NCBI GenBank assembly: GCA_015657635.1
Contig: JACDQM010000047.1
Location: 1-33,593, forward strand
Reading direction: 5' to 3'
DNA length: 33,593 bases
Source: Roseateles sp.
GTDB taxonomy: Bacteria > Pseudomonadota > Gammaproteobacteria > Burkholderiales > Burkholderiaceae_C
Part shown: positions 1 to 9,000 of the stretch, piece by piece
Layout: each line of letters begins with the position of its first letter
Position numbering within the stretch: position 1 is the first letter of the stretch
The notes under the pieces: generated by a model
What the model saw: only the letters and a program-made list of their open reading frames with translations
The model's database searches: none
Told to the model about the DNA's origin: nothing
Position numbers and translations under genes: made by a program

Positions 1-565
1 CCGCATTGGTCTCGTCAGGATCGTCGCTGCTGTCGTCTCCGCTGACCGTGATGCTGGCATCGGCCACATCGCTGTCCCAGCTCTGCACCATCTGCTGCAG
101 GCGGGCAAGCAGGCGCTGCACATCGCTGCGGTTGCTTTCCAACACGCGCTGCAGCCCGTCCTTCTTGCGAGCCACCGTCCATTGGCGTCCGCCGCGCTCA
201 AGCCCGCGCACCAGGCGCTCCACGGTCGACGCCAGCGCTTCGGCCTGGGCTGATGCGCTGGACTGCAGGGTCTCCATGCGCCGCTGCAAATCGTCCCAGC
301 GCGCTTCGCGCAGCAGTTGGGCGATCTCGCCGCGCGATTGCAGATCGCTGATGGCCAGGGCCGCCAGTTTGGTCAACACCGTCTGTGCCCGCTCGGGCAA
401 GGTGTCGGCCGCCGTGGGCGCCGCACCCGATTCCGCGGCGTAGGCCGCGGCGTAGTTCTCCGGCGTGGGTTCCTGCTTGCTCAGCGCCAGGCGGCGCAGC
501 GCTGCCTTGGCCACCTGGGCCGGGGGGTGTGCCGAACTGGCGCGGGCAGGGCGGTTCTCATCCAT
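1..565 (-). CDS. Probable diguanylate cyclase, N-terminal part only (cut by window edge)
   Basis: An open minus-strand frame starts at ATG 565 and runs off the window edge, giving 188 codons beginning MDENRPARASSAHPP. No GGDEF motif lies inside the window. The stretch KAALRRLALSKQEPTPENYAA at about residues 20-40, followed by an acidic and helical region, resembles the N-terminal module of many betaproteobacterial GGDEF proteins; that is recalled family knowledge. The upstream in-frame stop is 12 bases before the ATG. The gene starts 22 bp after the stop of the GGDEF-EAL gene on the same strand, so the two are probably co-transcribed. The end visible here is rich in Asp and Ser. If it is not a cyclase, it is an uncharacterised cytoplasmic protein. 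Confidence 0.6.
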   Translation of the reverse strand, partial: MDENRPARASSAHPPAQVAKAALRRLALSKQEPTPENYAAAYAAESGAAPTAADTLPERAQTVLTKLAALAISDLQSRGEIAQLLREARWDDLQRRMETLQSSASAQAEALASTVERLVRGLERGGRQWTVARKKDGLQRVLESNRSDVQRLLARLQQMVQSWDSDVADASITVSGDDSSDDPDETNA

Positions 566-587
566 GGCTTGGGCGCTCTAAATGGGG

Positions 588-2836
588 TTAGCGCAGGGTG
601 CCGCCGATGGGACGCTGGCCGTTGCCATTGGGACTGTGCATGTCCTCGGCACTCGCCTGGGCGATCCACGGTGCCTTGCGCGGCAGCACGGTCTGCGCCA
701 GCCAGCGCTCAAGGTCGTCCGGCGGCAGCGGCCGGCTGAACAGGAAGCCCTGCATCAGGCTGCAACCCAGGCGGTGCAGCTCTTCCATCTGGCGCAACGT
801 CTCAACGCCCTCGGCGATCACTCGCAGGCCCAGCGAGCGGGCCAGCGCGATGATGGCGGTGACCACGGCCGAGCTTTGCGGCGTGATGCCCAGATCGCGC
901 ACAAAGCTGCGGTCGATCTTGACCTCGGAGATGGGCAGCGTGGTCAGGTAGGCCAGCGAGGAGTATCCGGTGCCGAAGTCATCGATCGAGATCTCGACCC
1001 CGACTTCGTTGAGCCGGTGTAGGGCGGGGATCACGCTCTGCAGGTCCTTCATGAGGCCGGTTTCGGTGATCTCCAGCTGGATCGCGCGGTGCGGCACGCC
1101 ATAGGCGCTGACGCATTGGTGAATGTGCTCGACCAGGTCCGAACGCTCGAACAGGCGGCTCGGCAGATTGACGGCGATCGAGTCCGAGAAGCCGAAGTTC
1201 AGCTGCCAGACCTTGGCCTGGCGTGCCGCTTCCTTCAGCGCCCATTCGGACAGCGGCACGATCAGGCCGGTTTCCTCGGCCAGCGGGATGAAGTCGCCCG
1301 GCGCCACCAGGGCGTTGCCGCGTTGCCAGCGCATCAGTGCCTCGGCACCGACCATGCGGGCGGCGCGCACATCGATCTTGGGTTGGTAATGCAGCACCAG
1401 CTCGCCGCGCTCAATGGCCTTGTGCAGCGCGCTTTCCAGCTCCAGGTTCTCGCGGCCGCGGCCGGACAGCATGGGGGTGTACAAGGCTGATGCGTTGCGC
1501 CCCTGGGTCTTGACGGCATACATCGCCACGTCCGAGTTGCGCAGCAGCTCGGCTGTGGTGAGTCCGTCACGCGGATAGATCGCGATGCCGACGCTGGCGG
1601 TGACGAAGCATTCCTGGCCGGCAATGAAGATCGGCTCGCGCATGGCTTCCAGCACGCGGCTGGCGACGCGCTCGGCATCGCGCTCATCGACCACCTCGGG
1701 CAGCAGGGCGACAAACTCGTCGCCGCCCAGGCGCCCGACGGCTTCCAGCGTGCGGTGCGACCGCCCTCCGACCGACTCCAGCATGCCCTCGATCACCTGG
1801 TCCGAATGGCGCACGCAGCTGCGCAGTCGACGTCCGACCTCCACCAGCAACTCATCGCCAGCGGCATGGCCGAGCGTGTCGTTGATGACCTTGAAACGGT
1901 CCAGATCGATCAGCAGTAGGCCCACTTCATGGCCCATGCGGCGCGCCTGTTCCAGCGCGCGCTCGGTGCGCCAGATCAGTTGCCGCCGGTTAGGCAGCCC
2001 GGTGAGCGAATCGAAGTTGGCCAACTGGCGGATCTTGTCCTCGGCCAGGCGCCGGTCGGTGACGTCCTGCAACACGCCGGTATAGCCGCTGGTGTTGCCG
2101 TGCTCGTTGAACTCTGGCTCGGCCTCGATGTGGATGACGCGCATCCGGCCATCCAGCAGCGTCACCGACAGATCGGTCACCAGCACCGAGTTGTGGGCCA
2201 GCACGTCACGCAGCAGGTGCAGAAAGAGCTTGCGCTCGTCGCGCGGCACCATGCGCATCGCACCGATGAAGTCGAGCGAGTCATGCGCGCCCAGGCCGAT
2301 CACGCGCAGCGCTTCCGCCGCCAGTGCGAAGCCGCCCGTGCCTTTGTGCCATTCGAAACTGCCCATGCGGGCCAGGTCTTGCGCCCGGGCCAGCCTGGCC
2401 TTGCTGCGCTCGAGCTCGATGCGGGTGCGGGAGCTGCGCAGCAGATAGCGCAGCCGCCCGGCCAGCAGGCTCCATTGGGTGGACTTGACGAAGAAGTCGT
2501 GGCACCGACCTGGTAGGCGCGGTTGATCGAGGCCTCGTCGTCCAGACCAGTCAGCATCAGCACCGGGATGGACTCGAAACCTGGGATGGCCCTCAGGCGC
2601 ATGCAGGTTTCGAAGCCGTCCAGCTCGGGCATCATCGCGTCCAGCACCACCACATCGGGGCTCCACGCGGACATCATCTTCAGCGCCTGCTCGCCGCTGC
2701 TGGTTTCGGTGATGTCGAAGCCGCGCTCTCGCAAGGCAACCGCCGTGAGCAGCAGATTGACCTCGTCGTCGTCCACCAGCAGCACGCGCGGCTGGTCGGG
2801 GAGATCGTGTTCCGTGCCTGGTTTCAGTGCATTCAT
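588..2836 (-). CDS. REC-PAS-GGDEF-EAL c-di-GMP protein, apparent one-base frameshift near 2500
   Basis: Two overlapping minus-strand frames join into one protein. The first (ATG 2836) gives a receiver domain with acidic pocket VDDD near residue 22 and phospho-acceptor D66 in VVVLDAMMP. It reads correctly to NRAYQVGAT, then becomes nonsense. The next frame resumes at DFFVKSTQW, the end of the same receiver, and continues through a PAS fold (MGSFEWHKG), a GGDEF domain with intact RLGGDEF (GGDEF at 1713-1727) and an EAL domain with GAEALMRW and DDFGTGYSSL. Restoring one G/C at about 2499-2502 joins them. Both catalytic signatures are intact, so it may make or degrade c-di-GMP. It overlaps the Hpt gene by 4 bp (ATGA), so the Hpt protein may feed the receiver. 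About 19 extra residues separate the RxxD (RHSD) from GGDEF. Confidence 0.88.
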
Positions 2837-3231
2837 GGCGAAGGGATCAACAACTCGGCCAGGGCGACGCGCGCTCGACCGAGCTCATCATGCATGCTGT
2901 CCAGCAGCTTGTCCAAGCCCTCGGTCTGACCGTTGCGCGCCATGGTCTCGATTTCTGCACAACGTTGTGACAATTCCAAGGCGCCCAGGCTGGCCGACGA
3001 AGATTTCAGCGTGTGGCTGACATGGCGCACCACGGCCAGATCCAAGCCGGCGGCGCGCGCCTGTTCCAGCTCGGGCAAGAGGCGGTCCAGTGACTTGGAG
3101 AAGGCCTGAACCACGCGCTCCAGCAGCTTGTTGCTGCCATTCGGGTCAAGATCGCGCAGACGCTGCAGCGCCTGTGCGTCAAGCACCGCGGCCACGCTCG
3201 GCGGGGGGATCAGTTCGGGCTGTGTTGACAT
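2833..3231 (-). CDS. Hpt (histidine phosphotransfer) domain protein
   Basis: A 132-residue protein starting MSTQPELIPPP at ATG 3231. The open frame extends further upstream, but that part is low-complexity Pro/Arg and Cys-rich sequence without family character, so the later ATG is chosen. The Hpt signature HTLKSSSASLGA lies at about residues 73-84, with H73 the likely phospho-acceptor. The rest is helical, as expected for a four-helix Hpt bundle. Hpt proteins relay phosphate between receiver domains in multistep phosphorelays. The stop overlaps the start of the REC-GGDEF-EAL gene (ATGA), implying translational coupling and a shared job. No hybrid kinase lies next to it, so the donor is unknown. 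It contains no kinase domain. Confidence 0.85.
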   Translation of the reverse strand: MSTQPELIPPPSVAAVLDAQALQRLRDLDPNGSNKLLERVVQAFSKSLDRLLPELEQARAAGLDLAVVRHVSHTLKSSSASLGALELSQRCAEIETMARNGQTEGLDKLLDSMHDELGRARVALAELLIPSP

Positions 3232-3632
3232 TTTCAGAGCATCTCTTGGAGCCTGGTTCCTCAGGGGAGCTTGCACTTCTGGTGCCCGATTATTGCCGGC
3301 CCCGGGACCGTGCTCGCGTGTCGGCACGAACCGGATCAGCGGCAAGCCCTGGGTCCGTGATACACAGGCACGCCGCCCTTGCAGCCATGGGGCTGATTTC
3401 ATGCCGCTTGCGGCCATTCGCCGGCGTGGCCGCGCGGGCGGGATCCGGCATCCAGCGATCCGCTGCGGCGCCTTCGGCCAGCCGCTGCAAAGGCAGCGCG
3501 GCACCTTGCAAGGGCGGGCGAAGTGGGCAAGGAATGGCGAGCTGGCTTGCATGGGCAGGGGGCAACGGTCCGTTGATATCGGCTGCTGCAAGCTCGACTT
3601 GAGCAAGGCCACGGCTCCTTACAATGCTTTGC
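3232..3632. other. Divergent intergenic region, Hpt gene and membrane kinase
   Basis: About 400 bp separate the two divergent starts. I see no convincing gene here; open frames crossing it are low-complexity. On the minus strand a -10-like AATAAT (plus 3289-3294) lies about 60 nt before the Hpt start, without a good -35. The plus-strand promoter candidate next to the kinase start is listed separately. Nothing else is recognisable. Confidence 0.5.
3599..3625 (+). promoter_or_regulatory. Candidate promoter of the membrane kinase, possibly leaderless
   Basis: TACAAT (3620-3625) matches the -10 consensus at five of six positions. Seven bases separate it from ATG 3633, which would place transcription start at or beside the start codon. 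TTGAGC (3599-3604) is a possible -35, but its spacing is short at 15 bp. There is no Shine-Dalgarno before the ATG. Confidence 0.4.
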
Positions 3633-5338
3633 ATGAACAGCCTCAGCGATGCACGCCCGGCCGCGCGCCGTAGACCCTGGATCGGGGTGCTCGTTGCAGT
3701 CGCCTTGCTGGGCTTGGTGCTGACGCTGGGCTGGATGCTCGGGCTGACGCCAGGCAGCATGCCGGTCGCTGTGATCGCGCTGCTGGCAGGGCTGGGCCTG
3801 GCCTTGCTCTTGCTGGCCTGCGCCGCAGTCGGATGGCATGTGGGTGTGCGCCTGACGCGGGATCGCATGGGCGAGGCTTTGCGCGAGGCGCGCTGCCAGG
3901 CGCATCTGCTGACGCAGTTGCAGGACGACTGGCAGTGGCAGACCGATGCCGAGCACCATCTGGTGCGCTGGCAGGCGCCGCAGGCGGCCCCCTCGTCAAC
4001 CTGGGTGGGCGCCGCAGCGACACAGGCCTTGTGGGAGCGCTTCGGTCTTTCCGATGGCAGCGATGCCTCACTGCTGCAGCGCCTGCAGGAGCAGGCCAAC
4101 TTTGGCGAGGTGCTGGTGCACGGCCGGGTGGACGCGGGTGCGGCCGCCCAGTTCTCGGGTCATTGGTGGTTGCGCGGCGTCGCCCGCCAGGATGCTTCGG
4201 GCCGCTTCGCCGGTTTTGTCGGGACGGCCCGCCCGGCCATGCCCGGGGACCGGGCCGAGACGCGCCGCCCGGAAACGGCCGCTGCCGCCAGCGCGCTGCC
4301 GGCCCCTTCCGACAAGACCGATAGCAGCGACTGGATCCATGCCTTGCCTGGCCCGGCGTGGCTGCTGGCCGAGGAGCCCGGGCGTGGTGCGGTGCTGATC
4401 GAACTCAACCGTGCTGCCGTGCAGTTGATGGGCGAGCCGGCGGAGGATCTGCGCGGCAGTCCTGGCTGGCGTGCCTGGATGGGCTGCCGGCCGACATCCG
4501 CGAAGCGGCCTGTGCGCCTGGGGCTGCACAGGGCCTGTCCTGCAGCCACTGGTGGTTGTGCCTGTCGCCGGTGCCGGGCCATGCCGTCGCGATGCAGCTG
4601 CTCAGTCTGTGGCCGCAAGGTGCGCTCGACACCATGCCTGCCACTTTGGCCAGCGAAGCGGCCGAGGTGGCCCGAGCCGAGCATGAGTCGTTCAGCTACA
4701 CCGTATCGCACGACCTGCGCGCACCTTTGCGCGTGGTCGAGGGCTTCGCCCGCATTCTCAAGGAAGACTACGGCCGCCTGCTCGACCGCATCGGCAACGA
4801 CCATCTCGACCGGGTGATGGGTGCCGCTGCCCGCATGAACAGCATGATCGATGCCTTGCTGTCGCTGACGCGCCTGTCTTCGCAGCCCTTGCAGCATCAG
4901 CCGGTGCCGCTGTCACAGCTGGCCGAACTGGTGATCGAGGACTTGCGCCGCAGCGCGCCCGAGCGCCAGGTCAGCGTCCATGTGCAGCCGGATCTGCTGG
5001 TGCAGGGCGATCCGACCCTGCTGCGCATGGTGCTGGAGAACCTGCTGGGCAATGCCTGGAAGTACAGCAGCAAATGCGCACAGGCCGAGATCCGCTTCGA
5101 GCGCCAGCAGCAGGGCGGTCAGCTGGTCTACATGATTGCGGACAACGGCGCCGGCTTTGACATGCGCTTTGCCGAGCGCCTGTTCGGCGTGTTCCAGCGC
5201 CTGCACAGTGCCAGCGACTTTCAGGGCACTGGCGTGGGCCTGGCCTCGGTGCGCCGCATCGTGCACCGCCACGGCGGCGAGATCTGGGCTGAGGCCGAAG
5301 TGGGCAAGGGCGCCCGCTTCTTCTTCACGCTGCGCTAA
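3633..5338 (+). CDS. Membrane sensor histidine kinase, apparent one-base frameshift near 4461
   Basis: The corrected product is about 568 residues, starting MNSLSDARPAARRR. Two hydrophobic segments (about residues 17-36 and 45-70) anchor it in the inner membrane. A PAS-like region follows, then a second sensor-like region. The C-terminal half is a kinase: HisKA with SYTVSHDLRAPL (phospho-His near residue 359), N-box LENLLGNAWKYSSK, G1 DNGAGFD and G2 GTGVGLAS, resembling phytochrome-type kinases. The first frame reads well to EDLRGSP and the second from WLACLDGLPADIREA. Adding one C to the CC at 4461-4462 restores a continuous frame. There is no receiver domain and no adjacent co-directional regulator. 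The ANTAR regulator converges on it with a 7-bp gap. An ATG at 3624 is possible, but it overlaps the -10-like box. Confidence 0.87.
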
Positions 5339-5345
5339 GGGCGGG

Positions 5346-5948
5346 TCAGCGCCCCGGCATCGCCAGCAGCTCGACCGCTTCGATCAGCCGCTGAGCCGCT
5401 TCGGCCAGGCTGCGCCCTTCGGACTCGGCCAGCTTCTCCAGGCGTTGCAGGCTCTCCTGGCGTGACAGCGAATAGCGGTGCATCAGCACGCCCACGGCCA
5501 TCGGCACCAATTGGGCCAAAGCCGCCTCGCCGCCGGCGGCCAGGCGCTCGGACGGCAGCGGCGCCTCGACCGGGCGGGCAGGTCGATTGGCAAAGGCGGC
5601 CTCGACGGCCGGCACGATCTGATGGATGTCCAGCGGCTTGACCAGATAGGCCACCGCACCGAGTTCCTTGACCTTGGCCACGGTCTCCTCGTCGGCAAAG
5701 GCCGACAGGAACATGAAGGGCACATGCAGGTACTCGCGCAGATAGGCGGCGACGTCGAAGCCGCTCATGCCTTCCATGCGGATGTCCAGCAGGGCCAGAT
5801 CGGGGCGGTGCTCGCGGGCCAGCAGAATGGCGTCATCGCCGTTGTCGGCATCGATGATCTCGAAGCCCGCCTGGCTCAGGCCGTGCACCAGCGTGGCCAG
5901 CACCAGCCGGTCATCGTCGACCACCAGAATCTTGCCTTTTGTGCTCAC
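5346..5948 (-). CDS. ANTAR-domain response regulator (RNA-binding antiterminator)
   Basis: A 200-residue protein. The receiver domain has DDD at residues 11-13, phospho-acceptor D55 in LALLDIRMEG, and K in LVKPLD. The C-terminal part (MAVGVLMHRYSLSRQESLQR and the following helices) matches the ANTAR helical bundle. Family members bind paired RNA hairpins and prevent transcription termination when phosphorylated. I chose GTG 5948 because GAGGGA lies 9 nt upstream and the receiver begins almost at once. An in-frame ATG at 5993 has no ribosome-binding site. The gene follows the multi-PAS HisKA_2-type kinase on the same strand, a pairing known from EutW/EutV-like systems, so that kinase is the likely partner. 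The RNA targets are not evident. Confidence 0.88.
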   Translation of the reverse strand: MSTKGKILVVDDDRLVLATLVHGLSQAGFEIIDADNGDDAILLAREHRPDLALLDIRMEGMSGFDVAAYLREYLHVPFMFLSAFADEETVAKVKELGAVAYLVKPLDIHQIVPAVEAAFANRPARPVEAPLPSERLAAGGEAALAQLVPMAVGVLMHRYSLSRQESLQRLEKLAESEGRSLAEAAQRLIEAVELLAMPGR

Positions 5949-5970
5949 GTTTGCGTGTCCCTCGGCCTGT

Positions 5971-5991
5971 GCCCGGCATGTGGCGCCGGGC
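5971..5991 (-). other. Leader hairpin before the ANTAR regulator
   Basis: GCCCGGC and GCCGGGC (5985-5991 and 5971-5977 on plus) form a perfect 7-bp stem around a 7-nt loop, between a TACAAA box and the GAGGGA ribosome-binding site. It could fold in the mRNA leader. It lacks the hexaloop of a classical ANTAR target, so autoregulation is only a possibility. Confidence 0.4.
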
Positions 5992-6087
5992 ATTTGTATG
6001 GATTCATTGTCGCTGAAACGCGCCAGCAGGCGCCGGCGCTGACTGTGGCCGCAACAACAGCCGCCGCGGCGCCATCCACAGCCCTGT

Positions 6088-9000
6088 CTAGAGCGGCTCC
6101 AGCAAGGTGATGCTCGGCGGCAGCAACTCGACGCTGCACAGCACCTGCGCCTCCTGCTGGGCCAGGGTCAGCTTGGCACTGCGCCGTGGCAGCAGGGCGC
6201 GCACCAGGCCTAGGCCCGAGACGCCGCCCGGCACGCGCGCAAGCTCGAAACCCTCGGGCAGCCGGCCGGCATTGCGGATGCGTAGCAGCACCCGGTCCGG
6301 CTCGCAGACCAGCGCGCAGCTGACCGGCGACTGCTCGCCGCCATGCTTGATCGCATTGCCCAGCAGTTCATTCAGCGTCAGTGCGATCGGGATCGACTCG
6401 GCCTCCGGCAGCGCCCAGCGATGCGCCAGCCGGGCCGAAGCGTCCTCGATCTCGAAGTGGATGCTGCGACCCGACATGCGCTGCACCGAGCCGACGATGG
6501 CCTCCACCACGCTGCGCACGCGCAAAGGGCCGGTGGAGCCGACCTGCAGGCCGTAGACCTGGGCGATGGCCTGCACCTGGCCGACCGCCTCGCCGATCAC
6601 ACCGGCGACTTCGGGGCGCCGCGAGGCGATCTGCTGCAGCAGTCCGGCCACGCCCTGCAGATTGTTTTTGATGCGGTGGTGCACTTCCTTGACCAGCAAC
6701 TCGCGCTGCGCGATCGCCGCTGCCAGGCGGGCTTCGGCAGCGGCGCGCTGCTCGGTCACGTCGCTGGCCACCAGCAGCAGCTGCTCGGGCTCGGTCTGCC
6801 CATCGGGCCCCGCGATGCCGGCCAGGTGCAGATAGCGCGCGTCCCACAGGCGCGGCTGGCCATCCAGATCGAAGCGGTACTCGCGCTGCGTGACCGCATC
6901 GACCTGCAGCGCCGCCTCCATGTCCTGGCGCACCACGGCACCTTGTTCGGAACCGAACATGGTCTCGGGCGTGGCGCCCAGCAGTTCGGCCTCGCTGCGG
7001 CCGGCCAGGGCGGCCGCAGCCTGGTTGGTCTGTTCGAGCAACAGGGTCTTGGCGTCGAACAAGCTGATCGCCAGCGGTGCGGCCTCGATGATGCGGCGCA
7101 GGCTGGCCTGGGCCTGCAAGGTCTGCGCCTCAGCCTGGCGGCGCCGTTCGATGTCCAGCAGCGCGTAGGTGATCTGCCGGCCTGACGCCTCGTCGCCGGT
7201 CACGACGGCGTTGCCGACCACCCAGAACTCGCGCCCGTCCAGGCCTTTGAGGCGGCACTCGAAGGTGTCGGCCTGGCCTTCTGCCAATTCGTCCAGGTAG
7301 CGATTGCGGCGGAAGGGATGCTCGGCCTCAGGCGTGGCGACGAGGCTGATCGGCTGGCCTGCGAAAGTGGCCAGATCGCCGCCGAACATGCGCCGTGCCG
7401 AACGGTTCATCCACTCGATGCCGCCGCGACCCACGGTGACGATGCCCACCAGCACCGAGTCCAGCACCGCGCGCTCGCGCTCGGTCTGCAGCATCAGCGA
7501 CTGCTGGGCTCGCCAGCGCTCGTCCACATTGACATAGGTGGCAATCACGCCGGCGTCGACCGCGCCCGGTCGCATCACACGCTTGCTGACCTGCACCCAC
7601 AGCAGGCTGCCGTCACGCCGACGCAGGCGGCGCTCGCCGCGCCACTGGCCGACTTCAGCCAGCGCCGCCTGCATTTCGGCGTGCAGATGGCGATAAGCCT
7701 CGGGCGACTCGAACAGCTGGCTGTGCTCCAGCGTGTTGAGCTCATGGATGCGGTAGTCGCTCATGCTGGCCAGCGCCTCGTTGGCGCGCTCGATGCGGCC
7801 TTGGCGCAGGATGGCCATGCCCACGTCGGACAGGCTGAACATCAGCTCGCGGTCCTGCACCAGGTTCTCCAGCTCGGCCTGCTGCGCCTTCAGGCGGCTG
7901 ATGTCGCTGATCACCACGATGGTCTCGGGCTGTTCCTCGGCGCCGACTGCCACCGGCCGCAGGCTCAGCGACAGCCAGCGCGGCCGGCCGACCTGGATGA
8001 ACTCGGTCTCGAAGGGCTTGTCCGCCAGCCGCGGCAGCGCGGTCAGCACCTGCTGGCGCAAATCGGGCAGCGCGGCGAACAGCTGTGCCACCGGCGTGCC
8101 GGCGACCACCGCGTCTGGCAGGCCCAGCATCTCCTCGAAGCCGCGGTTGCAGCGCAGCAGCTGCGCGCCGCGCAGATAGGCCAGGCCCAGGCTGGCGCCG
8201 TCCATGATGGTGGTCAGCTCGCGGAGCAGCTGTTCGCTGCGCCGCTCGGCCTGATGCTGGGCGCTCAGATCCAGCGTTACCACCGAGGTGGTGCGCTGGC
8301 CCGACGCCAGCTTGCCGGGCTCCACCCGGGTGAGCAGCCAGCGCCGGCCGAGTTCGGGGTGACGCACGGCATAACGCACTTCGATGCGGTCGCCGTTCTT
8401 CAGCGCCTTCTGCAGGCGCTCGAACTCGGGCAGCGAGCCCGGCTCGACAATATCGCGGCTGACGCCCTGCAGACCGGCCAGGCTGTTGCGGCCACTGCCA
8501 CTGGCTTTGACCGCGCGCGGCCGCAACCAGCCGGCGTCCTGCTGAAAGGTGGCCAGCCCGACGCCGGCGGTGTCCATCAGCGCATCGAGCTGCTGGTGAG
8601 CCAGATCGCGCTCATGCTCCAGGCTGCGGTCCTCCAGCACCGCCATGTAGCGGCGCTGGCTACCACCCAGGCTGGCCACCGGGCGCAGGCGGCCCTGCAG
8701 CCAGCGCGTGGTCCCGCCGGGCTCGATCAGCACGGCCTGTGTGACGAGCGCCTGCCCCGAGGCATGCGCCTGTTGCAGCGCCGGCAGCGGCTGATGCTGA
8801 GACCAGCCCAGCAGGTGCTGCAGCTCGGGGCTGGCCTCATGCAGCGTGGCCGGCGGCGCCAGGCTGAGTGCGGCAAAGGCGCTGTTGGAGCGCAGCAGCA
8901 GGCCGCTCTCGTCGAACAGCACCATCGGCAGCGGGCTGAGCTCGAACCACTGCGCCATCTCGGCCTGCGCGCGCTCAGCCTGCTCGCGCGCAGCCAGCTC

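Noticed and set aside
2480-2520. Programmed ribosomal frameshifting as explanation for the four split genes
   Set aside because: No slippery heptamer plus downstream structure is evident at the breaks, and four unrelated genes would all need it; simple one-base loss fits better.
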